Shown one piece after another: positions 25,339 through 33,188 of a stretch of 64,000 nt of DNA. The notes beneath the pieces are model-generated. The model searched no databases. It was given only the letters and a program-made list of their open reading frames with translations, and was not told where the DNA came from. Source of the DNA: CBDCKR01 sp964572045 (GTDB taxonomy: Bacteria; Gemmatimonadota; Gemmatimonadetes; Longimicrobiales; Gaopeijiaceae); contig CAZNEI010000001.1 of the NCBI GenBank assembly GCA_964572045.1, positions 85,401-149,400 on the forward strand, in the 5' to 3' direction. The position numbers and the translations under genes were made by a program. Positions within the stretch are counted from its first letter, which is position 1. Every line of letters begins with the position of its first letter.

Positions 25339-25814
25339 GCAGCGCACCCGGCTCCGAGGGTACGGTGCTTACGGCGGCCCAAGTGTTGCAGCTCCTTCCC
25401 CAGCAGGAGCCATTTCGGTTCGTCGACGAAATCCTTGAGGTTTCAGCGGACCATATCGTGGCCGCGTACACGTTCCGGCACGATGCCGACTTCTATCGGG
25501 GTCACTTCCCGCACGAACCGGTGACTCCGGGAGTTCTGCTTCTCGAGTCCTTTGCGCAGGTCGGAGTCGTGGCGCTGGGCATCTACGTCATCGCGCTCGA
25601 GTCCGGTGTCGACGAGGTGGAACGGCGTATCGCCTTGTTCGCCGACGCGAACGTCGACTTCACGGGCGTGGTGAGGCCGGGAGACCGGGTGACGACGACG
25701 GCCCGCAAGGTCTTCTTTCGGCGCAACAAGATCCGCTCCGACGCTACGATGACGCTCGACGACGGCACTGTCGTGCTGTCCGGCACGATCTCCGGAGTTG
25801 GGGTGGAGCGATGA
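25335..25814 (+). CDS. FabZ-like 3-hydroxyacyl-ACP dehydratase
   Basis: A 159-residue single hot-dog protein. The FabZ signature is clear: His57 in YRGHFPHEPVTPG and Glu71 in LLESFAQVG, 14 residues apart as in FabZ. The N-terminal LLPQQEPFRFVDEILE matches the substrate-entry segment of the family. It would dehydrate 3-hydroxyacyl-ACP to trans-2-enoyl-ACP. It overlaps both neighbours by 4 nt (ATGA). The start ATG 25335 is set by that overlap and by the family N-terminus. Confidence 0.87.
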   Translation: MSSAPGSEGTVLTAAQVLQLLPQQEPFRFVDEILEVSADHIVAAYTFRHDADFYRGHFPHEPVTPGVLLLESFAQVGVVALGIYVIALESGVDEVERRIALFADANVDFTGVVRPGDRVTTTARKVFFRRNKIRSDATMTLDDGTVVLSGTISGVGVER

Positions 25815-27088
25815 GCGGCCGCGTCGTGGTCACCGGCCTCGGTGTAGTCGCTCCCAACGGAAATGGCATCGAGGAATACGCGAGAGCCCTGCGCGACGGA
25901 GCCTCCGGGATCAGGCACTGCCAGAAGCTGAAGGAGCTGAAGTTCGCGTGCACGGTGGGCGGGATCCCGGAAGGCATCGACGAGATCGCGGCCGACTACT
26001 TCGAGGAGGACGAGCTTCTCGCGATGAACAGTGGCCACCGGTACGGATGCATCGCAGCTGTGGATGCGTGGACGGACGCGGGCTTCGAGCGGCCGAGCCG
26101 GGACGACGACCGAGTCTACTGGGAGGCCGGAGCGATCGTGGGCACGGGGATCGGCGGGATGGATACGACAGGCGAAAAGGTCGTGCCGTTCGTCGACGCG
26201 GGCCGGGTTCGGCGTCTGGGCAGCACGATGGTCGAACAGATCATGGCGAGCGGCGTGTCGGCACGTGTGGCGGGGCTTCTGTCACTCGGCAACCAGGTCA
26301 CCTCCAACTCCAGCGCCTGCAGCACCGGGCTCGAGGCGGTCATCGAGGGGTACCACCGCATCGCGGCCGGCCGAGCCGAGCGCATGCTCTGTGGCGGGAC
26401 CGAGGGATCGAGCCACTACATATGGGCGGGCTTCGATTCTATGCGCGTTCTCTGCCGGACCCACAACGACGAGCCGGATCGAGCCTCGCGCCCCCTGAGT
26501 GCGTCGGCGGGCGGGTTCGTTCCCGCGAGCGGCGCCGGGATCCTGCACCTCGAGAGCTTGGAGAGCGCGAATGCGCGTGGGGCGCGCATCTATGCCGAAG
26601 TGCTGGCAGGGGCGATAAATTGTGGAGGGCACCGAAGCGGGGGCAGCATGACCGCGCCCAACGCGGAGGGGGTGCAGCGCTGCATCCGAAAGGCGATCGA
26701 AGACGCCGGGATCGATCCGGAAGAGATCGATGCGATCAACGGTCACCTTACGGCGACGAGGGCCGATCCCAGCGAGGTGGCGTCCTGGGCGCATGCGCTT
26801 GAGCGGACGCCGGAGACGTTTCCCGCGATGTCGTCGACGAAGTCGATGATCGGACACGGGCTCGGTGCCGCGGGGGGGCTGGAGGCCGTGGCTTGCATCC
26901 TGATGCTGGAGCGGGAGTTCGTCCATCCCTCCACGAATTGCGAGGACCTGCACCCGGAGATCGAGGCGTATGCGGACTCGATCCCGCACGTAGTGCGAGA
27001 AATGCCGGACCTGGATACGATGATTAAGGCGAGCTTCGGGTTCGGGGACGTGAATTCTTGTGCCATATTCCGCAAGCGGATCGATTAG
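25811..27088 (+). CDS. Beta-ketoacyl-ACP synthase, FabF/FabB type
   Basis: A 425-residue elongating condensing enzyme. The Cys-His-His triad is present: Cys170 in NSSACSTGLEAV, His312 in INGHLTATRADPSE and His349 in SMIGHGLGAAGG. The first His segment departs from the common NAHGTSTP and the ketosynthase begins VVVTGLGVVAPNGNGIEEY. Having the active Cys, it is a working ketosynthase rather than a chain-length factor. It would elongate acyl-ACP with malonyl-ACP, yet no malonyl transferase is encoded in the operon, so housekeeping FabD must supply it. It overlaps the FabZ-like gene by 4 nt. Confidence 0.88.
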   Translation: MSGRVVVTGLGVVAPNGNGIEEYARALRDGASGIRHCQKLKELKFACTVGGIPEGIDEIAADYFEEDELLAMNSGHRYGCIAAVDAWTDAGFERPSRDDDRVYWEAGAIVGTGIGGMDTTGEKVVPFVDAGRVRRLGSTMVEQIMASGVSARVAGLLSLGNQVTSNSSACSTGLEAVIEGYHRIAAGRAERMLCGGTEGSSHYIWAGFDSMRVLCRTHNDEPDRASRPLSASAGGFVPASGAGILHLESLESANARGARIYAEVLAGAINCGGHRSGGSMTAPNAEGVQRCIRKAIEDAGIDPEEIDAINGHLTATRADPSEVASWAHALERTPETFPAMSSTKSMIGHGLGAAGGLEAVACILMLEREFVHPSTNCEDLHPEIEAYADSIPHVVREMPDLDTMIKASFGFGDVNSCAIFRKRID

Positions 27089-27113
27089 GCGAGGCCGGAA
27101 ACGGAAAGGGCTT

Positions 27114-27362
27114 ATGACAAGGGAAGAGATTTTCGAGAAGGTCATGGAGATTGTGAAGCCGTACGTGAAGAATCAGGAGGCTCTCGACGGGGTGGATGAC
27201 GACACCAACATCCTCCAGGATCTGAAGGTCAACTCCGCGCGGCTCGTCGACATCATCCTGAACTTCGAGGACGCGTTCGATATCGAGGTGGAAGACGAGG
27301 ACGCCGACTCCGTGAACACGGTCGGCGACGCCGTCGGGCTGATCCAAGACAAGATCTCCTAG
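27114..27362 (+). CDS. Acyl carrier protein with atypical attachment site
   Basis: An 82-residue acidic helical protein. The segment LKVNSARLVDIILNFEDAFDIEV aligns with the ACP region around the phosphopantetheine-bearing serine, here Ser41. The usual D-S-L is replaced by N-S-A, a departure found in some specialised carrier proteins. The tail VNTVGDAVGLIQDKI matches ACP helix IV. The ATG at 27114, preceded by GGAAAGGG, is preferred over an upstream frame from 27060 that adds a basic extension. It would carry the growing chain for the surrounding condensing enzymes and dehydratases, and is probably activated by the transferase two genes downstream. Confidence 0.87.
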   Translation: MTREEIFEKVMEIVKPYVKNQEALDGVDDDTNILQDLKVNSARLVDIILNFEDAFDIEVEDEDADSVNTVGDAVGLIQDKIS

Positions 27363-27373
27363 GCTCTCGAGCC

Positions 27374-28120
27374 TTGACACAGATTCCTCTCCGAACGCGG
27401 ATGGCGCTCGCGGCCCAGCGGGAGGCGGGCCGATGGTCGTCGGTCGTCTGGATCACCACGGCCGCGTTCTTGATGCGGTTCCTGATGCGCTATCGAGTGA
27501 AGAACGCCGGACAGCTTCGCAGACGGTTCCGCGCCCTGGTCCGCGAGAACAGGCAGCCCCTGTTGATCTGCGCCAACCACCTTACGATGGCGGACTCCGC
27601 CGTCGTCGCATGGGCCCTCGGAGGGAGCTGGTGGTACGTCTTCAACTACTCCCGAGTGCCATGGAATCTGCCCGAATACACAAATTACGCGTTCCTTTGG
27701 CCCAGCCGGCTCGTTGCCTGGCTCACCAAGTGCATCCCCGTGAGGAGGGGCGGAGCACGGCAGGAGGTGTCGGGCGTCATCAAGCGCGTTCAACATCTGC
27801 TGAGGCGCGGAGAGACGGCCCTCATCTTCCCGGAGGCGCGCAGGAGCCGCACGGGGCGAGTGCAGTTTGATTCCGTTGCGCACGGCGTCGGAAGGATTCT
27901 GAGTTCTGTCTGCGACTGCCGGGCACTCTGTGTCTATGTGCGCGGTGATCGACAGAAGACGTGGTCCACCGTGCCGGCCCGCGGAGAATCGTTCTACGTC
28001 GATTTTGAGCTCGTCAAGCCCGAGTCGGAGCACTCGGGACTACGCCGGTCCATGGACCTCGCGGAGCAGATCGTCAAGCGCCTGGCACGAATGGAGCAAA
28101 AGTACTTTGCTCGTCGGTAA
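27374..28120 (+). CDS. PlsC/LPLAT-type acyltransferase
   Basis: A 248-residue acyltransferase of the lysophospholipid acyltransferase superfamily. The catalytic HX4D motif is His69-Asp74 in NHLTMADS, and FPEARRSRTG (near residue 155) matches the second conserved block (FPEGTRS). A hydrophobic N-terminal segment (about residues 22-40) suggests membrane association. In this operon it could move the finished acyl chain from ACP onto a glycerol- or sugar-type acceptor. The start is a TTG at 27374 without a good ribosome-binding site; ATG 27401 is an alternative. The 3' end overlaps the next gene by 14 nt. Confidence 0.82.
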   Translation: MTQIPLRTRMALAAQREAGRWSSVVWITTAAFLMRFLMRYRVKNAGQLRRRFRALVRENRQPLLICANHLTMADSAVVAWALGGSWWYVFNYSRVPWNLPEYTNYAFLWPSRLVAWLTKCIPVRRGGARQEVSGVIKRVQHLLRRGETALIFPEARRSRTGRVQFDSVAHGVGRILSSVCDCRALCVYVRGDRQKTWSTVPARGESFYVDFELVKPESEHSGLRRSMDLAEQIVKRLARMEQKYFARR

Positions 28121-28760
28121 CGATGTGGTCGATCTTCACGACCCCGGCAGCCGGCCCGACGCGATCCATCCCCGCTTTGATCAACGGGCCTTCACGCAGG
28201 CCGAACGCGCCTCGATCGTGGCGAGCGGTGCCGCGCACCGGATCCGCTGGTCGGTCTGGGCGGCGAAGGAGAGCGCCTTCAAGGTCGCCAGCAAGCTGGA
28301 CAGGGGCACGCGCTTCCTCCCCCGGGAGTTCGCAGTGCGCATGATCTCCGACGCGAGGGCGGAGGTGAACCATCGCGTGGGGCGCATCGGAGTGTGGTTG
28401 GATCAGGCAGAGGAATGGCTGCACGCCGTGGCCGCTCCCCTGACCCGTGTTGCGGGCGTGGACGTGCTCGGTCCTCGAGACGGGGTGGCCGACCACCGCC
28501 CACGGGGAACCCACGCACGCCTGGCCAGGGTGCGGACCGAGGATTCGGCCTCGGAGTCGGACGGCCCGAGCCTTGAGGTCAGGGAGCTGGCTCGGAAGGG
28601 GATCGGGTCCTTCCTGAGGATCTGTCCAGGGGAGATCGAGCTCGCCAGCGACGGCGGGATTCCGGTGCTCTGCCGACGGCAGCGTCGCCTTCCTGTCGAC
28701 GTTTCCCTGTCCCACCACGGCCGCTTCGTAGCCTGCGCCTGGGCGCTTCACGGGCTCTAG
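28107..28760 (+). CDS. 4'-phosphopantetheinyl transferase
   Basis: A 217-residue Sfp/AcpS-superfamily enzyme. Residues 4-10 read GNDVVDL and residues 51-60 read WAAKESAFKV, the two metal- and CoA-binding motifs of the family; the C-terminus VDVSLSHHGRFVACAWAL is also typical. It transfers phosphopantetheine from CoA to the serine of a carrier protein, most likely the ACP encoded two genes upstream. The start is a TTG at 28107 overlapping the acyltransferase gene, with GGAG 10 nt upstream; no ATG/GTG gives a family-like N-terminus. It closes the operon; the following 240 nt hold no recognised gene. Confidence 0.82.
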   Translation: MLVGNDVVDLHDPGSRPDAIHPRFDQRAFTQAERASIVASGAAHRIRWSVWAAKESAFKVASKLDRGTRFLPREFAVRMISDARAEVNHRVGRIGVWLDQAEEWLHAVAAPLTRVAGVDVLGPRDGVADHRPRGTHARLARVRTEDSASESDGPSLEVRELARKGIGSFLRICPGEIELASDGGIPVLCRRQRRLPVDVSLSHHGRFVACAWALHGL

Positions 28761-29001
28761 CCCGCGTGCGGGCTTGAATCTGGAATTTAGAGGGATGCTG
28801 GCGTTCCGCGTACCGTGCGAGACCGCCACGCTTCTCCGGTCCTGAGCCGCTTCCGGCCGCGGCTCCCCGCGGAGAGAATCGCATGGGAGTGGGCGTTGAT
28901 CGGCCCCAATCGGCGGCCGGCGTCGGTCCCGGCTTTGATCGACCGACGGCGACACGCCGCGCGCGCACGAGTCGATCGCAAGCGGGCTAGGGGGAGCGAG
29001 C

Positions 29002-29386
29002 TACGAACCGGAGTCCGGTCCCGACCCTCTACGCATGAAGCGCTCCATGAAGTCCTTCAGGCCGTGCGGGTCTTCGAAGACCCTGAGCCGGTCACCCTCT
29101 TTGAGCACCGTCGAGCCGCCGGGCACGATTAGTCCCGGCTTCCCGGCTCACCAGGGCGACGAGACCCCCGCCGCCCGAGGCATCGCCGTCGCGAGTTCCG
29201 CCATGCTCACGAGGCCCGGAGCGATGAGCAGCCCCGCCAGCAGATAGGACACGGCAGTGCGGGTCCGGCCGCCATGGCGGCGAGCCCGGGAAGGAGGAAG
29301 AAGCCAGAGCTCAGTGTGGCGCCCATTGCGATCACGTGCACGTCCCGGAGCCCGAACTGCTCGCTGGGGAGCTTCGCTTTCCTCAC
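29002..29386 (-). pseudogene. Decayed APC-superfamily permease with TrkA_C domain
   Basis: Reading the minus strand across frames gives the start of an amino-acid/polyamine permease: KLPSEQFGLRDVHVIAMGAT then SGFFLLPGLAAMAAGPA (29386 to about 29262). A frameshift follows, then SYLLAGLLIAPGLVSMAELA to MPRA (to about 29165). After that, the sequence jumps to the end of a TrkA_C ligand-binding domain: GLVALVSREAG, a further shift, then VPGGSTVLKEGDRLRVFEDP and FMERF, stopping at TAG 29002. Several hundred codons between membrane helix 2 and the C-terminal domain are gone. Permeases with a C-terminal TrkA_C domain are known, so this is most simply one gene with an internal deletion plus two frameshifts; two neighbouring genes fused by deletion is the alternative. 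Confidence 0.72.
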
Positions 29387-29417
29387 GGGAAAGGCCGGCG
29401 CATGCGAGGCGCCCGCG

Positions 29418-30722
29418 TCACGGTTTCAGATACACCGTGCCGTCCTTCATCACGAAGCGGACGTTGCGGAGTGCCGAGATCTCCCGGGTCGGATCGCCTT
29501 CGACCGCGATCAGATCGGCCAAGAGGCCTCCCTGGACGCGTCCGACCCGACCCTCGATCCCAAATGTCCGGGCATTGCCCGACGTGGCGGCGATCAGCAC
29601 CTGTCGGGTCGGCATGCCGTAGTCCGCCATCAGTTCCAGCTCGAGGACGTTGTTGCCGTGGCTGTACACGCCCACATCGCCTCCGAAGCAGATGGTCACA
29701 CCCGAGCGCAACGCGCGCGCGAAGCTCTCGCGCTTCCGGGTGATGCTCGCGGGCTCCGCATCGATTCCCTCGCGCCAGCCGGCATAGGTACGGATCGCAT
29801 GTCCGGCCGCCAGGGTCGGGCAGAACGCCACCCCCCGCTCGGCCATGAGTTGGAAGTTCTCGTCCGTTCCATCGTTGCCGTGCTCAATGGTCGCCACCCC
29901 GGCCAAAGTGGCCCGCCGGATCGCCTCAGGACTCGAGGCGTGCGCCGCGACCGGCCGTCCCGAACTGTTGGCCACGTCCACAATCGTCTCCAGCTCTTCG
30001 AGCGTGAACGCGGGTTGTGTGGATCCGTCCGGGCCCCAGCGGTAGTCCGCGTAGACCTTGACGATGTCGGCGCCGCGACCGATCTGGTCGCGCGTGACCC
30101 GGATGAGGTCATCATAGCCGTCGGCCTCCTCCGCGCCCTTAGGGAGGTCGAGCTCGGGCGCGCCCTTCGGATTGTAGCTTCCGGTCGCTACGATCGCCTT
30201 GGTGGACACGAGCAGCCGTGGGCCGGCGATCACCCCCTCCTCGATGGCTTGCTTGATGCCTACGTCGGCAAAGCCCGCTCCCTCGGATCCGAGATCGCGC
30301 ATCGTGGTGACCCCCGCCATGAGGCTGTTCCTGACGTGCACCGTTGCCCGGGCGGTGCGCAGTCCAAGAGACTCGTTCAGCACCTGGTCGGTCCACGGCG
30401 TCTCGTTGTAGGGGTGGAGGAGGATGTGCGAATGTCCCTCGATGAGGCCCGGGAGCAGGGTCGTGCCGTCCAAGTCGATCTCCACGTCGGTCCCCGCGGC
30501 CCGGGCGGCTGGGTCGATCTGAGAGGCCGGGCCTGCGGCTTCGATGCGGTTCCCGTGCACGAGCACGGACCAGGCTTCGTGGAGGGACTCGCCGTCAAAA
30601 ACCCGGGAAGGCCGGAGCAGGACAGATTCTTGGGCGTCTACCGGCGCAGCCACCGGAAGTCCCGCCGAAAGGACGCCGACCGCGAGGAGGGCCAGAAGAC
30701 GCTTGTCTCGAACGGTGCACAT
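29418..30722 (-). CDS. Exported metal-dependent amidohydrolase
   Basis: A 434-residue amidohydrolase-superfamily protein with a signal peptide ending near PVDAQ. Metal-binding elements in order are EGHSHILLHP (HxH), IVKVYADY (candidate carboxylated Lys), VAAHASSPEA, IEHGND and GGDVGVY (Asp). This pattern matches the imidazolonepropionase/Xaa-Pro dipeptidase-like secreted group, whose members hydrolyse cyclic amides or dipeptides. The ATG at 30722 has AGGA upstream; the frame extends further upstream but that part lies ahead of the signal peptide. It is separated from guaA by 119 nt in the same direction. Confidence 0.85.
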   Translation of the reverse strand: MCTVRDKRLLALLAVGVLSAGLPVAAPVDAQESVLLRPSRVFDGESLHEAWSVLVHGNRIEAAGPASQIDPAARAAGTDVEIDLDGTTLLPGLIEGHSHILLHPYNETPWTDQVLNESLGLRTARATVHVRNSLMAGVTTMRDLGSEGAGFADVGIKQAIEEGVIAGPRLLVSTKAIVATGSYNPKGAPELDLPKGAEEADGYDDLIRVTRDQIGRGADIVKVYADYRWGPDGSTQPAFTLEELETIVDVANSSGRPVAAHASSPEAIRRATLAGVATIEHGNDGTDENFQLMAERGVAFCPTLAAGHAIRTYAGWREGIDAEPASITRKRESFARALRSGVTICFGGDVGVYSHGNNVLELELMADYGMPTRQVLIAATSGNARTFGIEGRVGRVQGGLLADLIAVEGDPTREISALRNVRFVMKDGTVYLKP

Positions 30723-30841
30723 CGCAGAGTCCTGGGTCGGATCGTGAACTCGGCGGCCCGGGTCCAGTGCGCCCAGCGGGGGCGGAGGCTGAGACGAAGC
30801 GGCTTGCGTGGGCTTCAGCCCGACGCTGGCGGAGGACGCCT

Positions 30842-32662
30842 TCACTCCCATTCGATGGTTCCTGGCGGCTTGGAGGTGATATCCAGGGCGAGGCCGGAGA
30901 CCCCGTCTAGGCTCAAGATCCGCTCCCGTAGCTCGGCGAGGAGACCGGAGGGCAGCTCGACCGGCGAAGCCGTCATCGCCCTCTGCGACCGGACGGGGCG
31001 GACCACGACCATCTCTCCGGGGCCGGCTCCGAGCTCGACGGGAACGAGGACGGTGGGACACTGCCAGACGTCGTCGTAGAGGTTGTGCCGGTGGAGGGCC
31101 TCCATCACGATACGGTCGGCTTGCCGCAGCACGTCGAGACGCTTTCCCGTGACCGTGGCGGGGATGGGTCGGGCGCGCGCTGGCACTTCTGGCCCCAGGT
31201 TCCAGATGCAGCGGTTAATCCCGGGAAGATCCGCAGTCAGGCATGAGGCCGCATCGATCAGGCACTCCCAGGAGGCCTCCCCCGACAGAAGCACAGGATG
31301 CTCATAGGCTCGAAGGTCGGCCTTGACTCCCACCGAGCGGATCGGAAGGGCGAGAGCCTCGAGCCCGAACCGCCCCGCCGCGGCCGGGACGGAAGCTTCA
31401 GCGCTTTTGAGGCCTTCGAGATCGGGGACTCCGTCGCTGCAGAGGAGCCGCACGGCGAGGCCGGGGCCGGGGAAGGGATGTCGCCAGAGCGCCTTTGCGG
31501 GGATCCCCAGGCGCTCACCCAGCTCGCGCACCTCGACCTTGTACAGCTCGGAAAGCGGCTCCAGGACCCTTCCCTGAGCCATCATCTTCTCGATGACCGG
31601 CACCCGGTTGTGGTGAGTCTTGATGGTGTCCGCGCGCTTCGTGGCGCCCGTCTCGATGGCATCAGGGTAAATAGTGCCCTGCGCCAGCAAGTGATCGTCG
31701 ATCCCCAGCTCCCGGGCCTTGTCCTCGAAGACGCGGACGAACGCGTTTCCGATGATGTGCCGCTTCTCTTCCGGCTCGGTGACGCCGGCCAGCGCCCTGA
31801 GGAAGGTCTGGCTCGCGTCCACGAAGTGAAGGTTGCGGTCCAGCCCGAGTTCACCGAAGAGCTCTATTACCTGGCGGCTCTCGTCCTCGCGCATGAGCCC
31901 GTTGTCGACGTGGAGCAGGCGGAGACGGTCGGGGCCGAGCGCCTCCCCGATGAGCACTGCCGCCACGGTGGAATCGACCCCACCCGACGCCAACAGGAAG
32001 ACGGAACGATCCCCCGCACGTTCGCTCACGCGGTGTCGCTGGTTCTCGAGGAAGACCTCCATGGACCACGAGGCCCTACAGCCGCAGATGCCGAACACGA
32101 AGTTTGCGATCATTTCGTCGCCCCGGACCGTGTCGTCCACCTCCGGATGGAACTGGAATCCGTAGCGGCGGAGCGAGTCCGATCCGATCGCGGCATACCG
32201 GTGATGGGGTGAGCCCTCGGCTGTCACGGTGTGGCCCAACTCCTCAAAGCCCGGCCCCACGTCGACTACCGAGTCGTAGTGGCTCATCCAGACCGGCTCG
32301 ACCGATGCAAGTCCACAGAAGAGGGGGTGATCGACCGCGAGGTGCAGGTCTGCCCGGCCCCACTCACGGCCCCCGTGCACGACGCGGCCTCCATAGTGCC
32401 GTGCGATTTCCTGGTGGCCGAAACAGAGCCCGAGGATGGGTGCGTCCAGGCCGTAGATCTTCGTGTTGTAGTCCGCGCCCTCTCCGTGCGAGGCCAGACT
32501 GGGGCTTCCCGAGATGATGATGCCCCGGTAGCCGAGAAACGCTTCGAGGGGATCCTCGGGTTGACGAATCTCCGCCAGCACGCCTTGGCGGCGCACCTTG
32601 GTCGCGATGAGGTGGGCGTATTGCCCCCCGAAGTCTATGACGGCGATGCGGTCGTGAATCAT
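30842..32662 (-). CDS. guaA: GMP synthase (glutamine-hydrolysing), long eukaryote-like form
   Basis: A 606-residue enzyme converting XMP, ATP and glutamine to GMP. The class I amidotransferase domain has Cys80 (GLCFGHQE), His172 and Glu174 (FQFHPEV). The ATP-pyrophosphatase domain has SGGVDST (226-232). It ends TSKPPGTIEWE. The bacterial enzyme is near 525 residues; this one has about 80 more in the dimerisation region. There, LPIRSVGVKADLRAYEHP occurs early and is followed by DLPGINRCIWNLGPEVP, an LRQAD segment and a second half (PTVLVPVEL, VVRPVRSQRAMTASPVELP), an arrangement I recall from human GMPS. The ATG at 32662 has GGGAG just upstream. Confidence 0.93.
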   Translation of the reverse strand: MIHDRIAVIDFGGQYAHLIATKVRRQGVLAEIRQPEDPLEAFLGYRGIIISGSPSLASHGEGADYNTKIYGLDAPILGLCFGHQEIARHYGGRVVHGGREWGRADLHLAVDHPLFCGLASVEPVWMSHYDSVVDVGPGFEELGHTVTAEGSPHHRYAAIGSDSLRRYGFQFHPEVDDTVRGDEMIANFVFGICGCRASWSMEVFLENQRHRVSERAGDRSVFLLASGGVDSTVAAVLIGEALGPDRLRLLHVDNGLMREDESRQVIELFGELGLDRNLHFVDASQTFLRALAGVTEPEEKRHIIGNAFVRVFEDKARELGIDDHLLAQGTIYPDAIETGATKRADTIKTHHNRVPVIEKMMAQGRVLEPLSELYKVEVRELGERLGIPAKALWRHPFPGPGLAVRLLCSDGVPDLEGLKSAEASVPAAAGRFGLEALALPIRSVGVKADLRAYEHPVLLSGEASWECLIDAASCLTADLPGINRCIWNLGPEVPARARPIPATVTGKRLDVLRQADRIVMEALHRHNLYDDVWQCPTVLVPVELGAGPGEMVVVRPVRSQRAMTASPVELPSGLLAELRERILSLDGVSGLALDITSKPPGTIEWE

Positions 32663-33188
32663 TGCTCCCTGGACGTGTTCTGGAGATGAGGGCCGACCGC
32701 CGTCCTGCGGCAGCGGAGGACCCAGGTTACCAAGACCCGCATTTGGTGGAAAGATAGCACGGCGTCCCCGGACGGACGGCAGGCTTCGAGGCGAGGTCGC
32801 ACGCACGGCGTGCGCCTCCCCTCGCAGCCCAGCGTGAGCGAATCAGCCGCCAAGCCGGGCCGCGGCCTCCGAACAGCGTCCCACTCCCGGAGGAGGCCGA
32901 CGTTCGTGAACGGTTCCCTCGTCGTCGGCCGGCCGCCGGGCTCCCCACTTGAGCACGGCTCGTTCGTCTCGACCCGGGCGAGACGAGTGGACGAGGAGCC
33001 GACAATCCTATGAGGCTGGGATTCGGGCAGAGGGAAGCTCGGCCGTTCCGTCCGGTGGAAGGGTGGGCTCGGTCCCGCGCGCGTGCGGTCGGGCCGCGGG
33101 CGCCGGTTGCCACCTTGCGAAATCCTCGGGGTAAGCAAGATTCATGGTCGCTTGATTCTTGCCAGACCCCGACGGAGAGGTTTTGACC
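32663..33188 (+). other. Divergent intergenic region between guaA and the GltD-like gene
   Basis: About 525 nt that must hold the promoters of both divergent genes. I find no convincing sigma-70 boxes, no riboswitch signature and no recognisable protein on either strand. Confidence 0.5.
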
